Shown: one piece after another, positions 10,748 to 19,462 of the stretch | Position numbering within the stretch: position 1 is the first letter of the stretch | Layout of the letters: the number at the start of each line of letters is the position of its first letter | Source: Pelagibacterium lacus | GTDB lineage: Bacteria; Pseudomonadota; Alphaproteobacteria; Rhizobiales; Devosiaceae | Assembly (NCBI RefSeq): GCF_003345525.1 | Contig: NZ_QQNH01000001.1 | Coordinates: forward strand, 244,497-308,496 | Reading direction: 5' to 3' | Length of the DNA: 64,000 nucleotides | Program-made: the position numbers and the translations under genes | Notes under the pieces: model-generated | What the model was told of the DNA's origin: nothing | What the model saw: only the letters and a program-made list of their open reading frames with translations | The model's database searches: none

Positions 10748-10798
10748 GGCGGCCGGAGCGTGCTTCGGCTGCCTCATCATGTGCCGGTGAAAGCCGGC
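10748..10798 (+). other. Two RNA hairpins in the atpE-atpF' spacer
   Basis: The first is a 12-bp stem, GGCGGCCGGAGC (10748-10759) against GCTTCGGCTGCC (10762-10773), that is complete if two G-U pairs are allowed. The second is GCCGG (10783-10787) with CCGGC (10794-10798). Neither has a T-run, so they look like mRNA-stabilising or processing structures rather than terminators. Confidence 0.5.
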
Positions 10799-10827
10799 CC
10801 ACCAGACGTTCAATTGGCGGATAGCGC

Positions 10828-11457
10828 ATGATTAGCCCGGTTCAGGCACAGGAAACCCAGATCGAGGAAGCCTTCGATCCATTGGAAGACCACGTGATCT
10901 CGCTCGAAGACTCCCCCGACGGCCAGACCCATATCGAAATCGGCGCGCATGGCGAGGAGCACGTCACGGGCGTCTTTCCTCCTTTCGACGCCACGACATA
11001 CCCCTCCCAGCTTCTGTGGCTCGTCATCACATTCGCCGTGCTCTACTTCGTCATGAAGCGGGTGGCCCTGCCCCGGATCGGCGTGATTCTCGAAGAGCGC
11101 CGCGACCGGATCGAGGGCGACCTGGCGGAAGCCGAACGGCTGCGCCAGAAGACCGACCAGGCCATCGCGTCCTATGAGGCCGCCTTGGCCGAAGCCCGGT
11201 CCAACGCGCATGCGATCGCCGAAAAGGCCCGCACGGAAAACAAGGCCAAGCTCGACGCGGAGCGCGCCAAGGTGGAAGCCAGCCTTGCCAAGAAGGTGGC
11301 CGCCGCCGAAGAAAGCATCGCTGCGACCAAGGCCGAAGCCATGGGCCATGTGGGCGAGATCGCCGCGGAAACCGCACAGGCCGTGGTGGCCCAGCTGGTG
11401 GGCACGGTCCCGGCCGAATCCGCCCGCGACGCCGTCGCCAAAGTCTCCAAGGAGTAA
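10828..11457 (+). CDS. atpF': F0F1 ATP synthase subunit b'
   Basis: Peripheral-stalk subunit, 209 aa. An acidic N-terminal region of about 60 residues leads to one membrane helix (QLLWLVITFAVLYFVMKRV), then an Ala/Glu/Lys-rich coiled coil. The sequence YPSQLLWLVITF is characteristic of the b' form that pairs with b in alphaproteobacteria and cyanobacteria. atpF follows after 3 bp. The long acidic N-terminus is somewhat extended compared with the shortest family members. Confidence 0.9.
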   Translation: MISPVQAQETQIEEAFDPLEDHVISLEDSPDGQTHIEIGAHGEEHVTGVFPPFDATTYPSQLLWLVITFAVLYFVMKRVALPRIGVILEERRDRIEGDLAEAERLRQKTDQAIASYEAALAEARSNAHAIAEKARTENKAKLDAERAKVEASLAKKVAAAEESIAATKAEAMGHVGEIAAETAQAVVAQLVGTVPAESARDAVAKVSKE

Positions 11458-11460
11458 GCC

Positions 11461-11943
11461 ATGGAACTCGATGCCACATTCTGGGCGTTCATCGCACTCC
11501 TCCTGTTCTTCGCGATCATCATCTATTTCAAGGTGCCCGGGCTGATCGCCAAGGTGCTCGACAGCCGCATCGCCAAGATCGAAGCCGATCTCGACGAAGC
11601 CCGCCGCCTGCGCGAAGAAGCCCAGGCGCTGCTGGCCGAATATGAGCGCAAGCGCAAGGCCGCCGAAGGCGAGGCCGAGGAGATCGTCGCGGCAGCGCGC
11701 GAGGAAGCCGAGCGCCTGACCGCCGAGGCCGAGAAGTCGCTGGCCGACCTGGTGGCCCGCCGCACCAAGGCAGTCGAGGACAAGATCGCCCAGGCCGAGG
11801 CGCAGGCCCTGGCCGATGTCCGCTCGCGGTCCGCCGACGTGGCGATCGAGGCGGCGCGGATCATCCTCGCCGACCAGGCCAAGACGCAGGGCGATGCCCT
11901 GGTGGGGCAATCGATCCAGGACGTCGCGCAGCGGCTCAATTAA
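11461..11943 (+). CDS. atpF: F0F1 ATP synthase subunit b
   Basis: A 160-aa stator-stalk subunit with one N-terminal membrane helix (FWAFIALLLFFAIIIYF) and a long charged coiled coil. It dimerises with b' to hold F1 to subunit a. The gene begins 3 bp after atpF' and ends 11 bp before the stem of a strong terminator, so the operon closes here. The F1 genes are not in the window, which fits the split operon arrangement of alphaproteobacteria. Confidence 0.94.
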   Translation: MELDATFWAFIALLLFFAIIIYFKVPGLIAKVLDSRIAKIEADLDEARRLREEAQALLAEYERKRKAAEGEAEEIVAAAREEAERLTAEAEKSLADLVARRTKAVEDKIAQAEAQALADVRSRSADVAIEAARIILADQAKTQGDALVGQSIQDVAQRLN

Positions 11944-11953
11944 CATCATCTCG

Positions 11954-11982
11954 AATGGGCCGGCATCGGCCCATTTTTTTTT
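11954..11982 (+). terminator. Rho-independent terminator of the F0 operon
   Basis: A 9-bp perfect stem, AATGGGCCG (11954-11962) and CGGCCCATT (11967-11975), with a GCAT loop, runs into a tract of nine T ending at 11982. Confidence 0.93.
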
Positions 11983-11998
11983 GTAGGGGACCATCATC

Positions 11999-12349
11999 AT
12001 GGCTATCGAACGACTGCAGCCCGGCGCCCGCATGAGCCAGGCGGTCAAGCACGGCAACACGCTCTATCTGGCCGGACAGGTCGCCAAGGACCGGTTCGCG
12101 ACCATAGAAGAACAGACCGGCCAGGTGCTGAACAAGATCGACGCCCTCTTGGCCGAAGCGGGCAGCAACAAGTCCAAGGTCCTCACGGCCCAGGTGCTGC
12201 TGTCCAATATCGCCGATTTCGCGGCGATGAATTCGGTCTATGACAAATGGATCGATCCGGCCAATCCGCCGGCCCGCGCCTGCTACGAAGCGCGGCTGGC
12301 CTCGCCCGACCTGCGGGTGGAGATCATCGTGGTGGCGGCGCTGGACTGA
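11999..12349 (+). CDS. RidA family enamine/imine deaminase-like protein
   Basis: A 116-aa protein of the RidA/YjgF/UK114 family, which as trimers hydrolyse reactive 2-aminoacrylate-type enamines. Visible signatures are LYLAGQVAKD near the N-terminus, PARACYEARLA with the conserved arginine and RVEIIVVAALD at the C-terminus with the conserved glutamate. Some RidA subgroups lack deaminase activity, so the exact substrate is open. It sits between two terminators, hence as a single-gene unit, and is convergent with the DUF2332 gene. Confidence 0.9.
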   Translation: MAIERLQPGARMSQAVKHGNTLYLAGQVAKDRFATIEEQTGQVLNKIDALLAEAGSNKSKVLTAQVLLSNIADFAAMNSVYDKWIDPANPPARACYEARLASPDLRVEIIVVAALD

Positions 12350-12371
12350 TCTAACTCCGCATCGGCAACTG

Positions 12372-12398
12372 AAAGGCGGCGCAAGGGCCGCCTTTTTT
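12372..12398 (+). terminator. Terminator between convergent RidA and DUF2332 genes
   Basis: Stem AAAGGCGGC (12372-12380) with GCCGCCTTT (12387-12395) and a 6-nt loop, followed by T on the plus strand. The minus strand has only three T after the stem, so it works best for the RidA gene. Confidence 0.85.
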
Positions 12399-13447
12399 CA
12401 TGCCCAGTCGACCCAGCGGCCGTGGTAGTCGGAAAGCCCCACGGTCTTTTTCTCTTCGCCGGGCCAGACTGTCTGCTTGAGCACCGCGCCGCCAGGATGG
12501 TGCTCGGATTCCATATACATGCGCACCAGCGGCGTTTCCGCCGTGGCCACCGCTCCCGCCGCCTCGAAGGCCGCGTCGATGCGGGCCTTGGTGGCCTGGG
12601 ACAGATATTGCCAGACGATGGTGTAGAAAAAGACGCGGACGATGCCGGGTTCGGGCGCCGCGGCCAGATGGGCCTCGACCCAGTCGGCGGCGTCGGCCTT
12701 TTCCACAGCATAGGGCATGGACGCGGCCGCGGAGAGGGCCGCCGACACGCGGCCGATGCGGTTGTGCTGGTCGGCCCAGATATAGGCCAGCTGGCGCTCG
12801 ACGGCCTCGGGATTGTGCGGATCGAGAGGGTTGCGGTCGCAGCCGGAGCGGCTGGCGATCTCGAGCCTGGCGTCGAGCGGCGGCAGATTGCCGCGCCATT
12901 CGCTCTCGATCTGGACCAGCGCGTCGGGATCGCCCCATTCGCGCCCCTCGCCCAACACATAGCGATAGCGGTCGAAGGCGAGGTTGAGCCCGGCGCTGGC
13001 GCCGATCTCATAGAGCGCCAAGGGCATTTCGAAGCGCTCGGCGAGGCGCAGGGAGAGGCCCAGCAGCGCGGAGGAGCGCATGACCTCATTGGTCTGGGGC
13101 GGGCTGTCGAGAAAATCGTGCAGGAAATCGTCGTGCTTGGCGATGGCGCCTTCTATGGCGGCCCAGAGCTGGTCGGGCTTGGCTTCGAGGGGCGGATAGA
13201 GCGCGGCGAGATCACGCGCGCGGCCCGAGCGGATCAGCGCATGCAGCGCCCCGGCGGCGCGCAAAGCCAAGGCGTCGGCGCGGGCCGATTCGGGCCAGGC
13301 GAGGATGCGCGCGCCGAAGCGCGAGGAATCGGTGAGGCGCTCGGCGAACAGGTCGCACAGCATGGCCGTGAACGGGGAGCCCAGACTTCGGCAGGCCTCG
13401 GCTTGAAACCTGAACGTTTCAAGCACGTGGGGGTTCATATTCGTCAT
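12398..13447 (-). CDS. DUF2332 family protein
   Basis: A 349-aa soluble protein. ATG at 13447 is chosen because GGAGG lies just upstream and the encoded start (MTNMNPHVLETFRFQ) fits the family. Conserved features include the helical N-terminal region, GASAGLNLAFDRY in the middle, which looks like a SAM-type glycine loop, and a C-terminal SDYHGRWVDW. DUF2332 has no established function, and I do not assign one. It is convergent with the RidA gene and head-to-head with the tail of the gcv operon. Confidence 0.82.
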   Translation of the reverse strand: MTNMNPHVLETFRFQAEACRSLGSPFTAMLCDLFAERLTDSSRFGARILAWPESARADALALRAAGALHALIRSGRARDLAALYPPLEAKPDQLWAAIEGAIAKHDDFLHDFLDSPPQTNEVMRSSALLGLSLRLAERFEMPLALYEIGASAGLNLAFDRYRYVLGEGREWGDPDALVQIESEWRGNLPPLDARLEIASRSGCDRNPLDPHNPEAVERQLAYIWADQHNRIGRVSAALSAAASMPYAVEKADAADWVEAHLAAAPEPGIVRVFFYTIVWQYLSQATKARIDAAFEAAGAVATAETPLVRMYMESEHHPGGAVLKQTVWPGEEKKTVGLSDYHGRWVDWA

Positions 13448-13524
13448 TGCCGCCCTCCGAATATTGCGAGGGGAGTTTAGGGCGTTTGCCGCCCCGATCA
13501 ATCGCTTTCTGAGCCCGGAAAGCC

Positions 13525-13551
13525 GATGGCCCGCCTTGACGGCGGGCCATC
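13525..13551 (-). terminator. Stem-loop just after gcvPB
   Basis: A perfect 11-bp stem, GATGGCCCGCC (13525-13535) and GGCGGGCCATC (13541-13551), starts 3 bp beyond the gcvPB stop codon on the minus strand. There is no clear T-run, so this may be a rho-dependent or RNA-stabilising 3' end of the operon. Confidence 0.5.
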
Positions 13552-13554
13552 GCG

Positions 13555-15096
13555 TCACTCCGCCGCAGCGGCCAGGGGCTGGTATTTCAACCGCGGCTGG
13601 CGGGCGGCGCGGGTCTCGTCGAGCCGGCGCAGGGGCGCGCGCATGGGCGCCTGGGCGAAGCGCCCGACATTGCCCGCTTTGGCATCCTCGGCGAGTTCGC
13701 GCATGGTTTCGACGAAAGCGTCGAGGGTCTGGAGCGACTCGCTTTCGGTGGGCTCGATCAGCATGGCGCCCTGCACGACCAGCGGGAAATACATGGTCAT
13801 GGGGTGATAGCCCTCATCGATCATGGCCTTGGCGAAATCGAGGGTGGATATGCCGCTGCCCTTGAGGAAGCTGTCGTCGAACAGCACCTCATGCATGACC
13901 GGCTGGCCATCGAAGGGCACGGTGAAGAGATCGTCGAGCCGCGCCTTGAGGTAATTGGCGTTGAGCACCGCGTCGCGGGCCGCCTGGGCCAGCCCGTCGG
14001 CGCCGTGGCTGAGCATATAGGTCAGGGCGCGGATATACATGCCCATCTGGCCGTGGAAAGCGGTGAGCCGGCCCAGACTTCCTTCGCCGGCGTGCTCGGC
14101 AAGCCCGAGGCTGTCGCCATCCCGGGTAACGAAAGGCACGGGCGCATGGGGCGCCAGCGCCTCGGAGAGCACCACCGGGCCAGAGCCCGGCCCGCCACCC
14201 CCATGCGGGGTCGAGAAGGTCTTGTGGAGGTTTATATGCATGGCATCGATGCCCAGGTCGCCGGGCCGCACCACGCCCATGATGGCGTTGAAATTGGCGC
14301 CGTCGCAGTAAAAATAGGCGCCGGCCTCGTGCACCGCGGCGGCGATCTCGATGATCTGGGATTCGAACAGGCCACAGGTATTGGGATTGGTGAGCATGAT
14401 GGCCGCGACATCGTCGGAGAGCGCCGCCTTGACCGCGGCGACATCGACGGTGCCGTTTTCATTGGCGTCGATGGACCGGACCGCATAGCCGAGGAAGGCT
14501 GCGGTGGCCGGATTGGTGCCATGGGCGCTTTCGGGGACGAGGACGATCCTGCGATGCCCCTGCCCCCTGGCCTCGTGCGCGGCCTTGATGGCCATCATGC
14601 CGCACAACTCGCCATGGGCCCCGGCCTTGGGTGACAGGGCGACGGCGGCGGTGTTGGTCAATTCCATCAGCCAGTGGCTCAGCTGCTCCATGGCCATCAG
14701 CGCGCCCTGCACGGTGGAGACGGGCTGCAAGGGGTGGATATCGGCAAAGCCGGGCAGACGGGCCATTTTCTCGTTGAGGCGCGGATTGTGCTTCATGGTG
14801 CACGAACCGAGCGGATACATGCCGGAATCGATGGAGTAATTGCGGCGCGACAGGCGCACATAGTGGCGCATGGCCTCAGGCTCGGTGAGGCCGGGCAGAT
14901 CGAGCGGCGCCTTGCGGCGCAGGCCGCCCAGCCGGTCGTCGGAGATCTCGACATCGGGCAGGTCGACGCCGGAATGGTCATGATCGCCGATTTCGAACAG
15001 CAGCGGCTCGGCCGGCAGCAGCGCGGCGGGGCCGGAAGCGGCCGGACGGGTCTCGGGAGCGGGCGCCGTGGGGCGGCCCTGGGCGTTCATGCTCAT
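13555..15096 (-). CDS. gcvPB: Glycine dehydrogenase (decarboxylating) subunit 2
   Basis: C-terminal-half subunit of the glycine cleavage P-protein, 513 aa; it carries the PLP-binding lysine in [13 protein letters not shown] (about K292). The [12 protein letters not shown] motif and the [12 protein letters not shown] glycine loop are family marks. The enzyme decarboxylates glycine and passes the aminomethyl group to GcvH lipoamide. The start ATG at 15096 overlaps the stop of gcvPA (ATGA). The frame stays open further upstream through gcvPA, but that extension is a shadow. The first ~35 residues are a low-complexity Pro/Ala leader. Confidence 0.95.
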   Translation of the reverse strand: MSMNAQGRPTAPAPETRPAASGPAALLPAEPLLFEIGDHDHSGVDLPDVEISDDRLGGLRRKAPLDLPGLTEPEAMRHYVRLSRRNYSIDSGMYPLGSCTMKHNPRLNEKMARLPGFADIHPLQPVSTVQGALMAMEQLSHWLMELTNTAAVALSPKAGAHGELCGMMAIKAAHEARGQGHRRIVLVPESAHGTNPATAAFLGYAVRSIDANENGTVDVAAVKAALSDDVAAIMLTNPNTCGLFESQIIEIAAAVHEAGAYFYCDGANFNAIMGVVRPGDLGIDAMHINLHKTFSTPHGGGGPGSGPVVLSEALAPHAPVPFVTRDGDSLGLAEHAGEGSLGRLTAFHGQMGMYIRALTYMLSHGADGLAQAARDAVLNANYLKARLDDLFTVPFDGQPVMHEVLFDDSFLKGSGISTLDFAKAMIDEGYHPMTMYFPLVVQGAMLIEPTESESLQTLDAFVETMRELAEDAKAGNVGRFAQAPMRAPLRRLDETRAARQPRLKYQPLAAAAE

Positions 15097-16433
15097 GCGA
15101 GTTCTCCCTTGAGACCGTCGACAAGGGCCGCGATATCGGCGTCGGTGGTGAGTTCGGTAGCGGCGAGGACGAGAAGGTTTTCGACCTCGGGCTTGCCCGG
15201 TTCGAGCCGGGAAACCGGCACGCCGGCCAGAATGCCCTTGGCGGCCAGCGCCTCGACCACCGGGACGGCGGGCTGCGGCAGGCGGACGGTCATCTCGTTG
15301 AAGAATGTGCGGTTGAGCACTTCGATGCCGGCCCCCGCAAGGGCATCGGCGAGCGCCGTGGCGCGGGAATGGTTGAGGCGTGCCAGCCGGGTCAGCCCCT
15401 TTTCGCCCAGAAGGGACAGATGGATGGAAAAGGCCAGGGCGCACAGGCCGGAATTGGTGCAGATATTGGAGGTCGCCTTTTCGCGCCTGATGTGCTGCTC
15501 GCGGGTCGAGAGGGTCAAAACGAACCCGCGCTGGCCCTCGGCATCGACGGTTTCGCCGCACAGACGTCCGGGCATCTGGCGCACGAATTTCTCGCGGCAG
15601 GCCAGAAGGCCGACATAGGGGCCGCCGAAGGTGAGCGGATTGCCGATCGACTGGCCCTCGGCCACGACGATATCGGCCCCCAGCGCGCCGGGCGCTTCGA
15701 GCAGACCGAGTGAGACGATCTCGGTGACGACGACGATCAGCAGCGCGCCTTTTTCATGGGCAGCGTCGGCCAGCGCCGAGACATTGCGCAGATGGCCATA
15801 GAAATCGGGAGTCTGGATGACGATGGCCGCCGTCTGGTCGTCGATGCGATCGACGATGTCGCCCTGCCCTTCGGGAGACGGCGAGAGGCATTGCAGCCCC
15901 TCCTCGCCCGAAAGATAGGTGACCACCGTGTCCCGATAATGGGGGTGGAGGCCACCGGAGAGAATGACCTTGTTCTTCCGCGTGATGCGCCGCGCCATGA
16001 GCACGGCCTCGGCGGTCGCCGTCGAGCCATCATACATGGAGGCATTGGCGACCTCCATGCCGGTGAGCCGCGCCACCTGGGTCTGGAACTCGAACAGCAT
16101 CTGCAAGGTGCCCTGGGAGATTTCCGGCTGATAGGGCGTATAGGCGGTGAGCCATTCCGAGCGCTGGATGAGATGATCGACGGTGGCCGGGACGTGGTGG
16201 CGATAGGCCCCGGCGCCGATGAAGAACGGCCCGTCGCCCGCCGCGTGATTGCGGCCTGCCAGCGCCCGCATATGGGCCTCGACGCCGAATTCGGGCTGGT
16301 GATCGGGCAGGTCGGGGCTGAAAGTGCCCAGCACCGAGCGCGGCACGGGGGCGAACAATTCGTCGATGGAGCCGGCGCCGATCACGCCGAGCATATGCTC
16401 GCGGTCGGCGGCGGAATGGGGAAGATAGCGCAT
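15093..16433 (-). CDS. gcvPA: Glycine dehydrogenase (decarboxylating) subunit 1
   Basis: N-terminal-half subunit of the P-protein, 446 aa, beginning [15 protein letters not shown]. Typical motifs are [19 protein letters not shown] and [14 protein letters not shown]. It forms an alpha2beta2 enzyme with GcvPB. Many alphaproteobacteria have one fused GcvP of about 950 aa, so the two-gene form is noteworthy. It is 20 bp downstream of gcvH and translationally coupled to gcvPB. Confidence 0.95.
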   Translation of the reverse strand: MRYLPHSAADREHMLGVIGAGSIDELFAPVPRSVLGTFSPDLPDHQPEFGVEAHMRALAGRNHAAGDGPFFIGAGAYRHHVPATVDHLIQRSEWLTAYTPYQPEISQGTLQMLFEFQTQVARLTGMEVANASMYDGSTATAEAVLMARRITRKNKVILSGGLHPHYRDTVVTYLSGEEGLQCLSPSPEGQGDIVDRIDDQTAAIVIQTPDFYGHLRNVSALADAAHEKGALLIVVVTEIVSLGLLEAPGALGADIVVAEGQSIGNPLTFGGPYVGLLACREKFVRQMPGRLCGETVDAEGQRGFVLTLSTREQHIRREKATSNICTNSGLCALAFSIHLSLLGEKGLTRLARLNHSRATALADALAGAGIEVLNRTFFNEMTVRLPQPAVPVVEALAAKGILAGVPVSRLEPGKPEVENLLVLAATELTTDADIAALVDGLKGELA

Positions 16434-16453
16434 CGCGGGGTCCGGGGCTGGGG

Positions 16454-16819
16454 TCAGGCTGTGTGGTCGGTATAGGCCGCTTCGTCCATGAGGCCATCGA
16501 GTTCGGCCGCGTCGGACATTTCGACCCGGAAGATCCAGCCGCCATCGGCCGGGTCGGAATTGATCAGGCCGGGATTGTCGGTCAGCGCCTCATTGACTTC
16601 GGTCACCGTGCCCGAGACGGGCGAATAGATCTCGGAGGCCGCCTTGACGGATTCGACGACGGCGGCTTCGTCGCCCTTTTTGAGACTGGCGCCGACGGCG
16701 GGCAGCTCGACGAAGACGATGTCGCCGAGCTGGGCCTGGGCGTAATCGGAAATGCCGATGGTGCCGATCTTGCCTTCGACACGGACATATTCATGGTCGG
16801 TGGTGTAGCGGGTGGTCAT
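16454..16819 (-). CDS. gcvH: Glycine cleavage system H protein
   Basis: A 121-aa lipoyl carrier that shuttles the aminomethyl group between P-, T- and L-proteins. The lipoyl-attachment lysine is K59 in [12 protein letters not shown], and DHEYVRVEG plus [18 protein letters not shown] match the family. A GGGGACC stretch precedes the ATG. It lies 18 bp downstream of gcvT in the same riboswitch-controlled operon. Confidence 0.96.
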   Translation of the reverse strand: MTTRYTTDHEYVRVEGKIGTIGISDYAQAQLGDIVFVELPAVGASLKKGDEAAVVESVKAASEIYSPVSGTVTEVNEALTDNPGLINSDPADGGWIFRVEMSDAAELDGLMDEAAYTDHTA

Positions 16820-16837
16820 GGTGAGGTCCCCTCGGGG

Positions 16838-17983
16838 TCAGACGGGTTTGCGGAAATAGCGATGCGGTACGAACGGCGTTTTGACGATTGTGCCTGAAAC
16901 GGGCTTGCCGCGCACCAGGGCTGTGACGGCGGCCCCTTCCCTGGCGATGGCGACGGGCAGATAGCCGATAGCGATGGAGGCCTGCACCGTGGGCCCGAAG
17001 GTGCCGGACGTGACCCGGCCGATGACATTGCCCTCGGCATCGACCAGTTCGGAGCCCTCGCGTACGGGCTGGCGGCCCTCGAAGCGGATGCCGACGCGCT
17101 TGCGGACCGGACCATCGGCGATGCGGGCAATGACGGCTTCGGCGCCGGTGAAGCCGCCTGCGGTCCGCCGGTTCCTGCCGATGGCGAAGATGAGGCCGGC
17201 CGTCACCGGATCGGTGGTATCGTCCATGTCGTGGCCGTAAAGGCACAGCCCGGCCTCGAGCCGCAGGCTGTCGCGCGCCCCGAGCCCGGCCGGTTCGACC
17301 CGATCGTCGGCGACGAGGAGATCGAAGATCGTCGGCGCGTCGGCGGCGGAGAGGGAAAGCTCGAACCCGTCCTCGCCGGTATAGCCGGAGCGCGACAAGG
17401 TGACGGGCACGCCCTCGATCCGGGTCGCGCCCGACTGCATGAAGCCCAGATGGGTAGCCAGATCGGTGTGCCGGGCGAGGATTTCGGCCGCCTCGGGGCC
17501 CTGCAGGGCAAGGAGGGCGAGATCGTCGCGCAGGTCGAACGCCACATCGGCTTCGCCATGGCTGCGCAGGAAGGCCAGGTCGTGATGCTTGCGGGCGGCG
17601 TTGACCACCATGTGCATCACCCCGTCGGGCTCCATCCCTTCGGCCGGGCGGGTGACGATCAAATCGTCCTCGATGCCGCCCCGGGCGTTGAGCAGCACGG
17701 TATAGCGCATCTCGCCGGGGGCGAGGGAGGCGAGGTCGGCGGGCGTCAGCGCTTCGAGGGCAGCGATGGTGGTCGCGTGATCGGGGCCGGTGACGGTGAT
17801 CTGGCCCATATGGGAGACGTCGAACAGGCTCGCAGCCGCGCGGGTATGCAGGTGTTCGGCGACGATACCCTTATATTGGACGGGCAGCGCATAGCCGCCA
17901 AACTCGACCATGCGCCCGCCATGGGCGAGGTGCCGGTCGTAAAGAGCGGTTCGAAGCAGATCGGGTTCGGCACTGTCGGCCAT
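16838..17983 (-). CDS. gcvT: Aminomethyltransferase (glycine cleavage T protein)
   Basis: Transfers the methylene group from aminomethyl-GcvH to tetrahydrofolate, releasing ammonia. At 381 aa it is of normal length. Motifs include LFDVSHMGQI in the N-terminal domain, SRSGYTGEDGFELS with the conserved folate-site aspartate region, and LRLEAGLCLYGHDMD. The ATG at 17983 follows GGAGAA; in-frame upstream codons would run into the riboswitch leader and are rejected. First gene of the gcv operon. Confidence 0.95.
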   Translation of the reverse strand: MADSAEPDLLRTALYDRHLAHGGRMVEFGGYALPVQYKGIVAEHLHTRAAASLFDVSHMGQITVTGPDHATTIAALEALTPADLASLAPGEMRYTVLLNARGGIEDDLIVTRPAEGMEPDGVMHMVVNAARKHHDLAFLRSHGEADVAFDLRDDLALLALQGPEAAEILARHTDLATHLGFMQSGATRIEGVPVTLSRSGYTGEDGFELSLSAADAPTIFDLLVADDRVEPAGLGARDSLRLEAGLCLYGHDMDDTTDPVTAGLIFAIGRNRRTAGGFTGAEAVIARIADGPVRKRVGIRFEGRQPVREGSELVDAEGNVIGRVTSGTFGPTVQASIAIGYLPVAIAREGAAVTALVRGKPVSGTIVKTPFVPHRYFRKPV

Positions 17984-18051
17984 GCGGGTTCTCCGGTTTT
18001 CCTCAAAGCAGCACCGACGATACACGCTATGGCGTATCGTTGCGCGGTGCC

Positions 18052-18235
18052 CCCTCTGTCGGTCAACCTGAGAGATTTCCCGGAGCCATCGGCTCCAGTT
18101 ACGCCCGTCGGTGAGGAGCTGGTGCTCCCGCTTTCCAGAGTCTTACTTTTATCAGCGGTCCCTTGTGCCTGAGAGTTTCCGGGGCGGTTGCTCCTTCGGC
18201 GCCGCAGCCTTATCGGCTGCGATCTCTCCCGCTGA
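18052..18235 (-). ncRNA. Tandem glycine riboswitch in the gcvT leader
   Basis: Two glycine aptamers lie in series on the minus strand. Aptamer 1 (about 18233 to 18154) opens AGCGGGAGAG, has GGCGCCGAAGGAGCAA, then ACTCTCAGGCA, and closes GGGACCGCT, pairing with its start. Aptamer 2 (about 18141 to 18054) opens ACTCTGGAAAGCGGGAG, has the CACCGA and GGGCGTAAC region, then TCTCTCAGGTTGACCGACAGAG. Both follow the Rfam gcvT consensus from memory. About 70 nt of leader, including an ACGATAC/GTATCGT stem, separate it from the gcvT start. Glycine binding would turn on the operon. Confidence 0.95.
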
Positions 18236-18243
18236 TAGCGGCG

Positions 18244-18272
18244 ACCATGAACAAAATGGCCGCCTTCGTCAA
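18244..18272 (-). promoter_or_regulatory. Promoter of the gcv operon
   Basis: On the minus strand TTGACG (18272-18267) and CATGGT (18249-18244) are separated by 17 bp, and the riboswitch begins about 10 nt later, which is the spacing expected for a transcript that starts just before aptamer 1. Confidence 0.55.
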
Positions 18273-18278
18273 TCCGGC

Positions 18279-18839
18279 TTAATTGTCGAAGCCCACGAAG
18301 ATGGTGATGGTTTCCCCGCCCACATAGGGAATGGCCACATCCTCGATGGTATAACTGAACTCGTTGGCGCTGGCGCTGCTCGCACTGACCGAAATGTCGT
18401 AGCGTTCGGAAAAGACCGCGAGGCCATCGCGCTGGATGGCGAAGCGCAGGGGCACGGCCACCGTTCCATCGGCCCCGGAGGGACCGAGAATCACGCGGCC
18501 GACCACGCCCATGTCGATGGTGATCGCGCCATTGGACGATACGCAATTGCGCGAGGCCCGATCGAGCACGCCCTGGAAGCGCAGGGCCGAAGGATCGGAG
18601 CTGCGATTGCCGGCATAGGAGCGGTAATATTCGGCGCCCGCGCGGATGCGGATCGGGGGACACTGGGTGGCGATGGCCGGAATGGCGCTATTGGCAGCCG
18701 CCGTCACCTGAGCCGGGGAGGCGGTGACATTGGCGTAGCTCGCATCATCGGAGCCGCCGAACATCGAACCGACCGAACATCCGGCCAAAAGCGCCGGAAC
18801 CAGAACGGCCCCGACCAGTCTGGGAATGAAAGCGTGCAT
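18279..18839 (-). CDS. Predicted lipoprotein of unknown function
   Basis: A 186-aa secreted protein. The N-terminus MHAFIPRLVGAVLVPALLAGC has a short basic segment, a hydrophobic core and an LLAGC lipobox, so it should be lipidated and periplasm-facing. The mature part has a few conserved-looking segments (CPPIRIRAGAEYYRSYAG, beta-rich C-terminus IPYVGGETITIFVGF) but I do not recognise a characterised domain. It ends just upstream of the gcv promoter on the same strand. Confidence 0.75.
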   Translation of the reverse strand: MHAFIPRLVGAVLVPALLAGCSVGSMFGGSDDASYANVTASPAQVTAAANSAIPAIATQCPPIRIRAGAEYYRSYAGNRSSDPSALRFQGVLDRASRNCVSSNGAITIDMGVVGRVILGPSGADGTVAVPLRFAIQRDGLAVFSERYDISVSASSASANEFSYTIEDVAIPYVGGETITIFVGFDN

Positions 18840-18860
18840 CCTGCGTCCCTCGCCGCCCTG

Positions 18861-19352
18861 TCAGCTCTTGAGCGAAGCCAGCATAGCGGGTGCTCCCGAG
18901 TTCGTCACCTCTCCCGGTACACCTTCGACATTGACCTGCTCGACGACGCCGTCGCGGATGAGGAGCGAGGTGCGGCTGAACCGAAGCCCGAGGCCACCCG
19001 AGGTGAGGTCGCGGACCAGATCGAGTTCCTTTGCCAGGCGGCCCAGGCCATCGGCGATGAATTCGAGCTTGTGGTCCGGATCGCTGGCTTCGGCCCAGGC
19101 CTTTACCACGTGGTGGTCATTGACGGTTCCGCACACGATCCGATCGACGCCGGCCGCCTTGAGCTCATCGGCGGCGGCGACATAGCCGGGCAGGTGGTTG
19201 AGGTGGCAGGTGGGCGTGAAAGCGCCCGGCACGGTGAAGAACACCACAGTTCCCGAGCCCAGCACATCGGCGCTGCTGGCATCGGCGACGCCGGCCCCGG
19301 TCACGTGCTTGATGGGGACCGAAGGAATGGGCTGGCCGGGCTCGATGGTCAT
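18861..19352 (-). CDS. Prx5-type peroxiredoxin
   Basis: A 163-aa thioredoxin-fold peroxidase that reduces hydroperoxides. The peroxidatic Cys49 lies in PGAFTPTCHLNHLPGY, the Prx5-group active-site motif, and the conserved arginine region is RFSRTSLLIRDG. No second conserved cysteine appears in the C-terminal part, so recycling probably uses glutathione or thioredoxin intermolecularly. It is followed on the same strand by the lipoprotein gene after 21 bp. Confidence 0.9.
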   Translation of the reverse strand: MTIEPGQPIPSVPIKHVTGAGVADASSADVLGSGTVVFFTVPGAFTPTCHLNHLPGYVAAADELKAAGVDRIVCGTVNDHHVVKAWAEASDPDHKLEFIADGLGRLAKELDLVRDLTSGGLGLRFSRTSLLIRDGVVEQVNVEGVPGEVTNSGAPAMLASLKS

Positions 19353-19462
19353 GAAAACCTACCTCTTCAAAGGAAAACGCTTCTCTGCAAACAGCGCGCC
19401 CTCCGGCGCGTCGATCCGGTTCTATGGGAATTCTCGCGTGACGTCGAGGCATAGGGCGCGTT

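Noticed and set aside
15097..15561. In-frame N-terminal extension of gcvPB
   Set aside because: The extension lies wholly within gcvPA in another frame, and the ATG at 15096 overlaps the gcvPA stop as in coupled genes.
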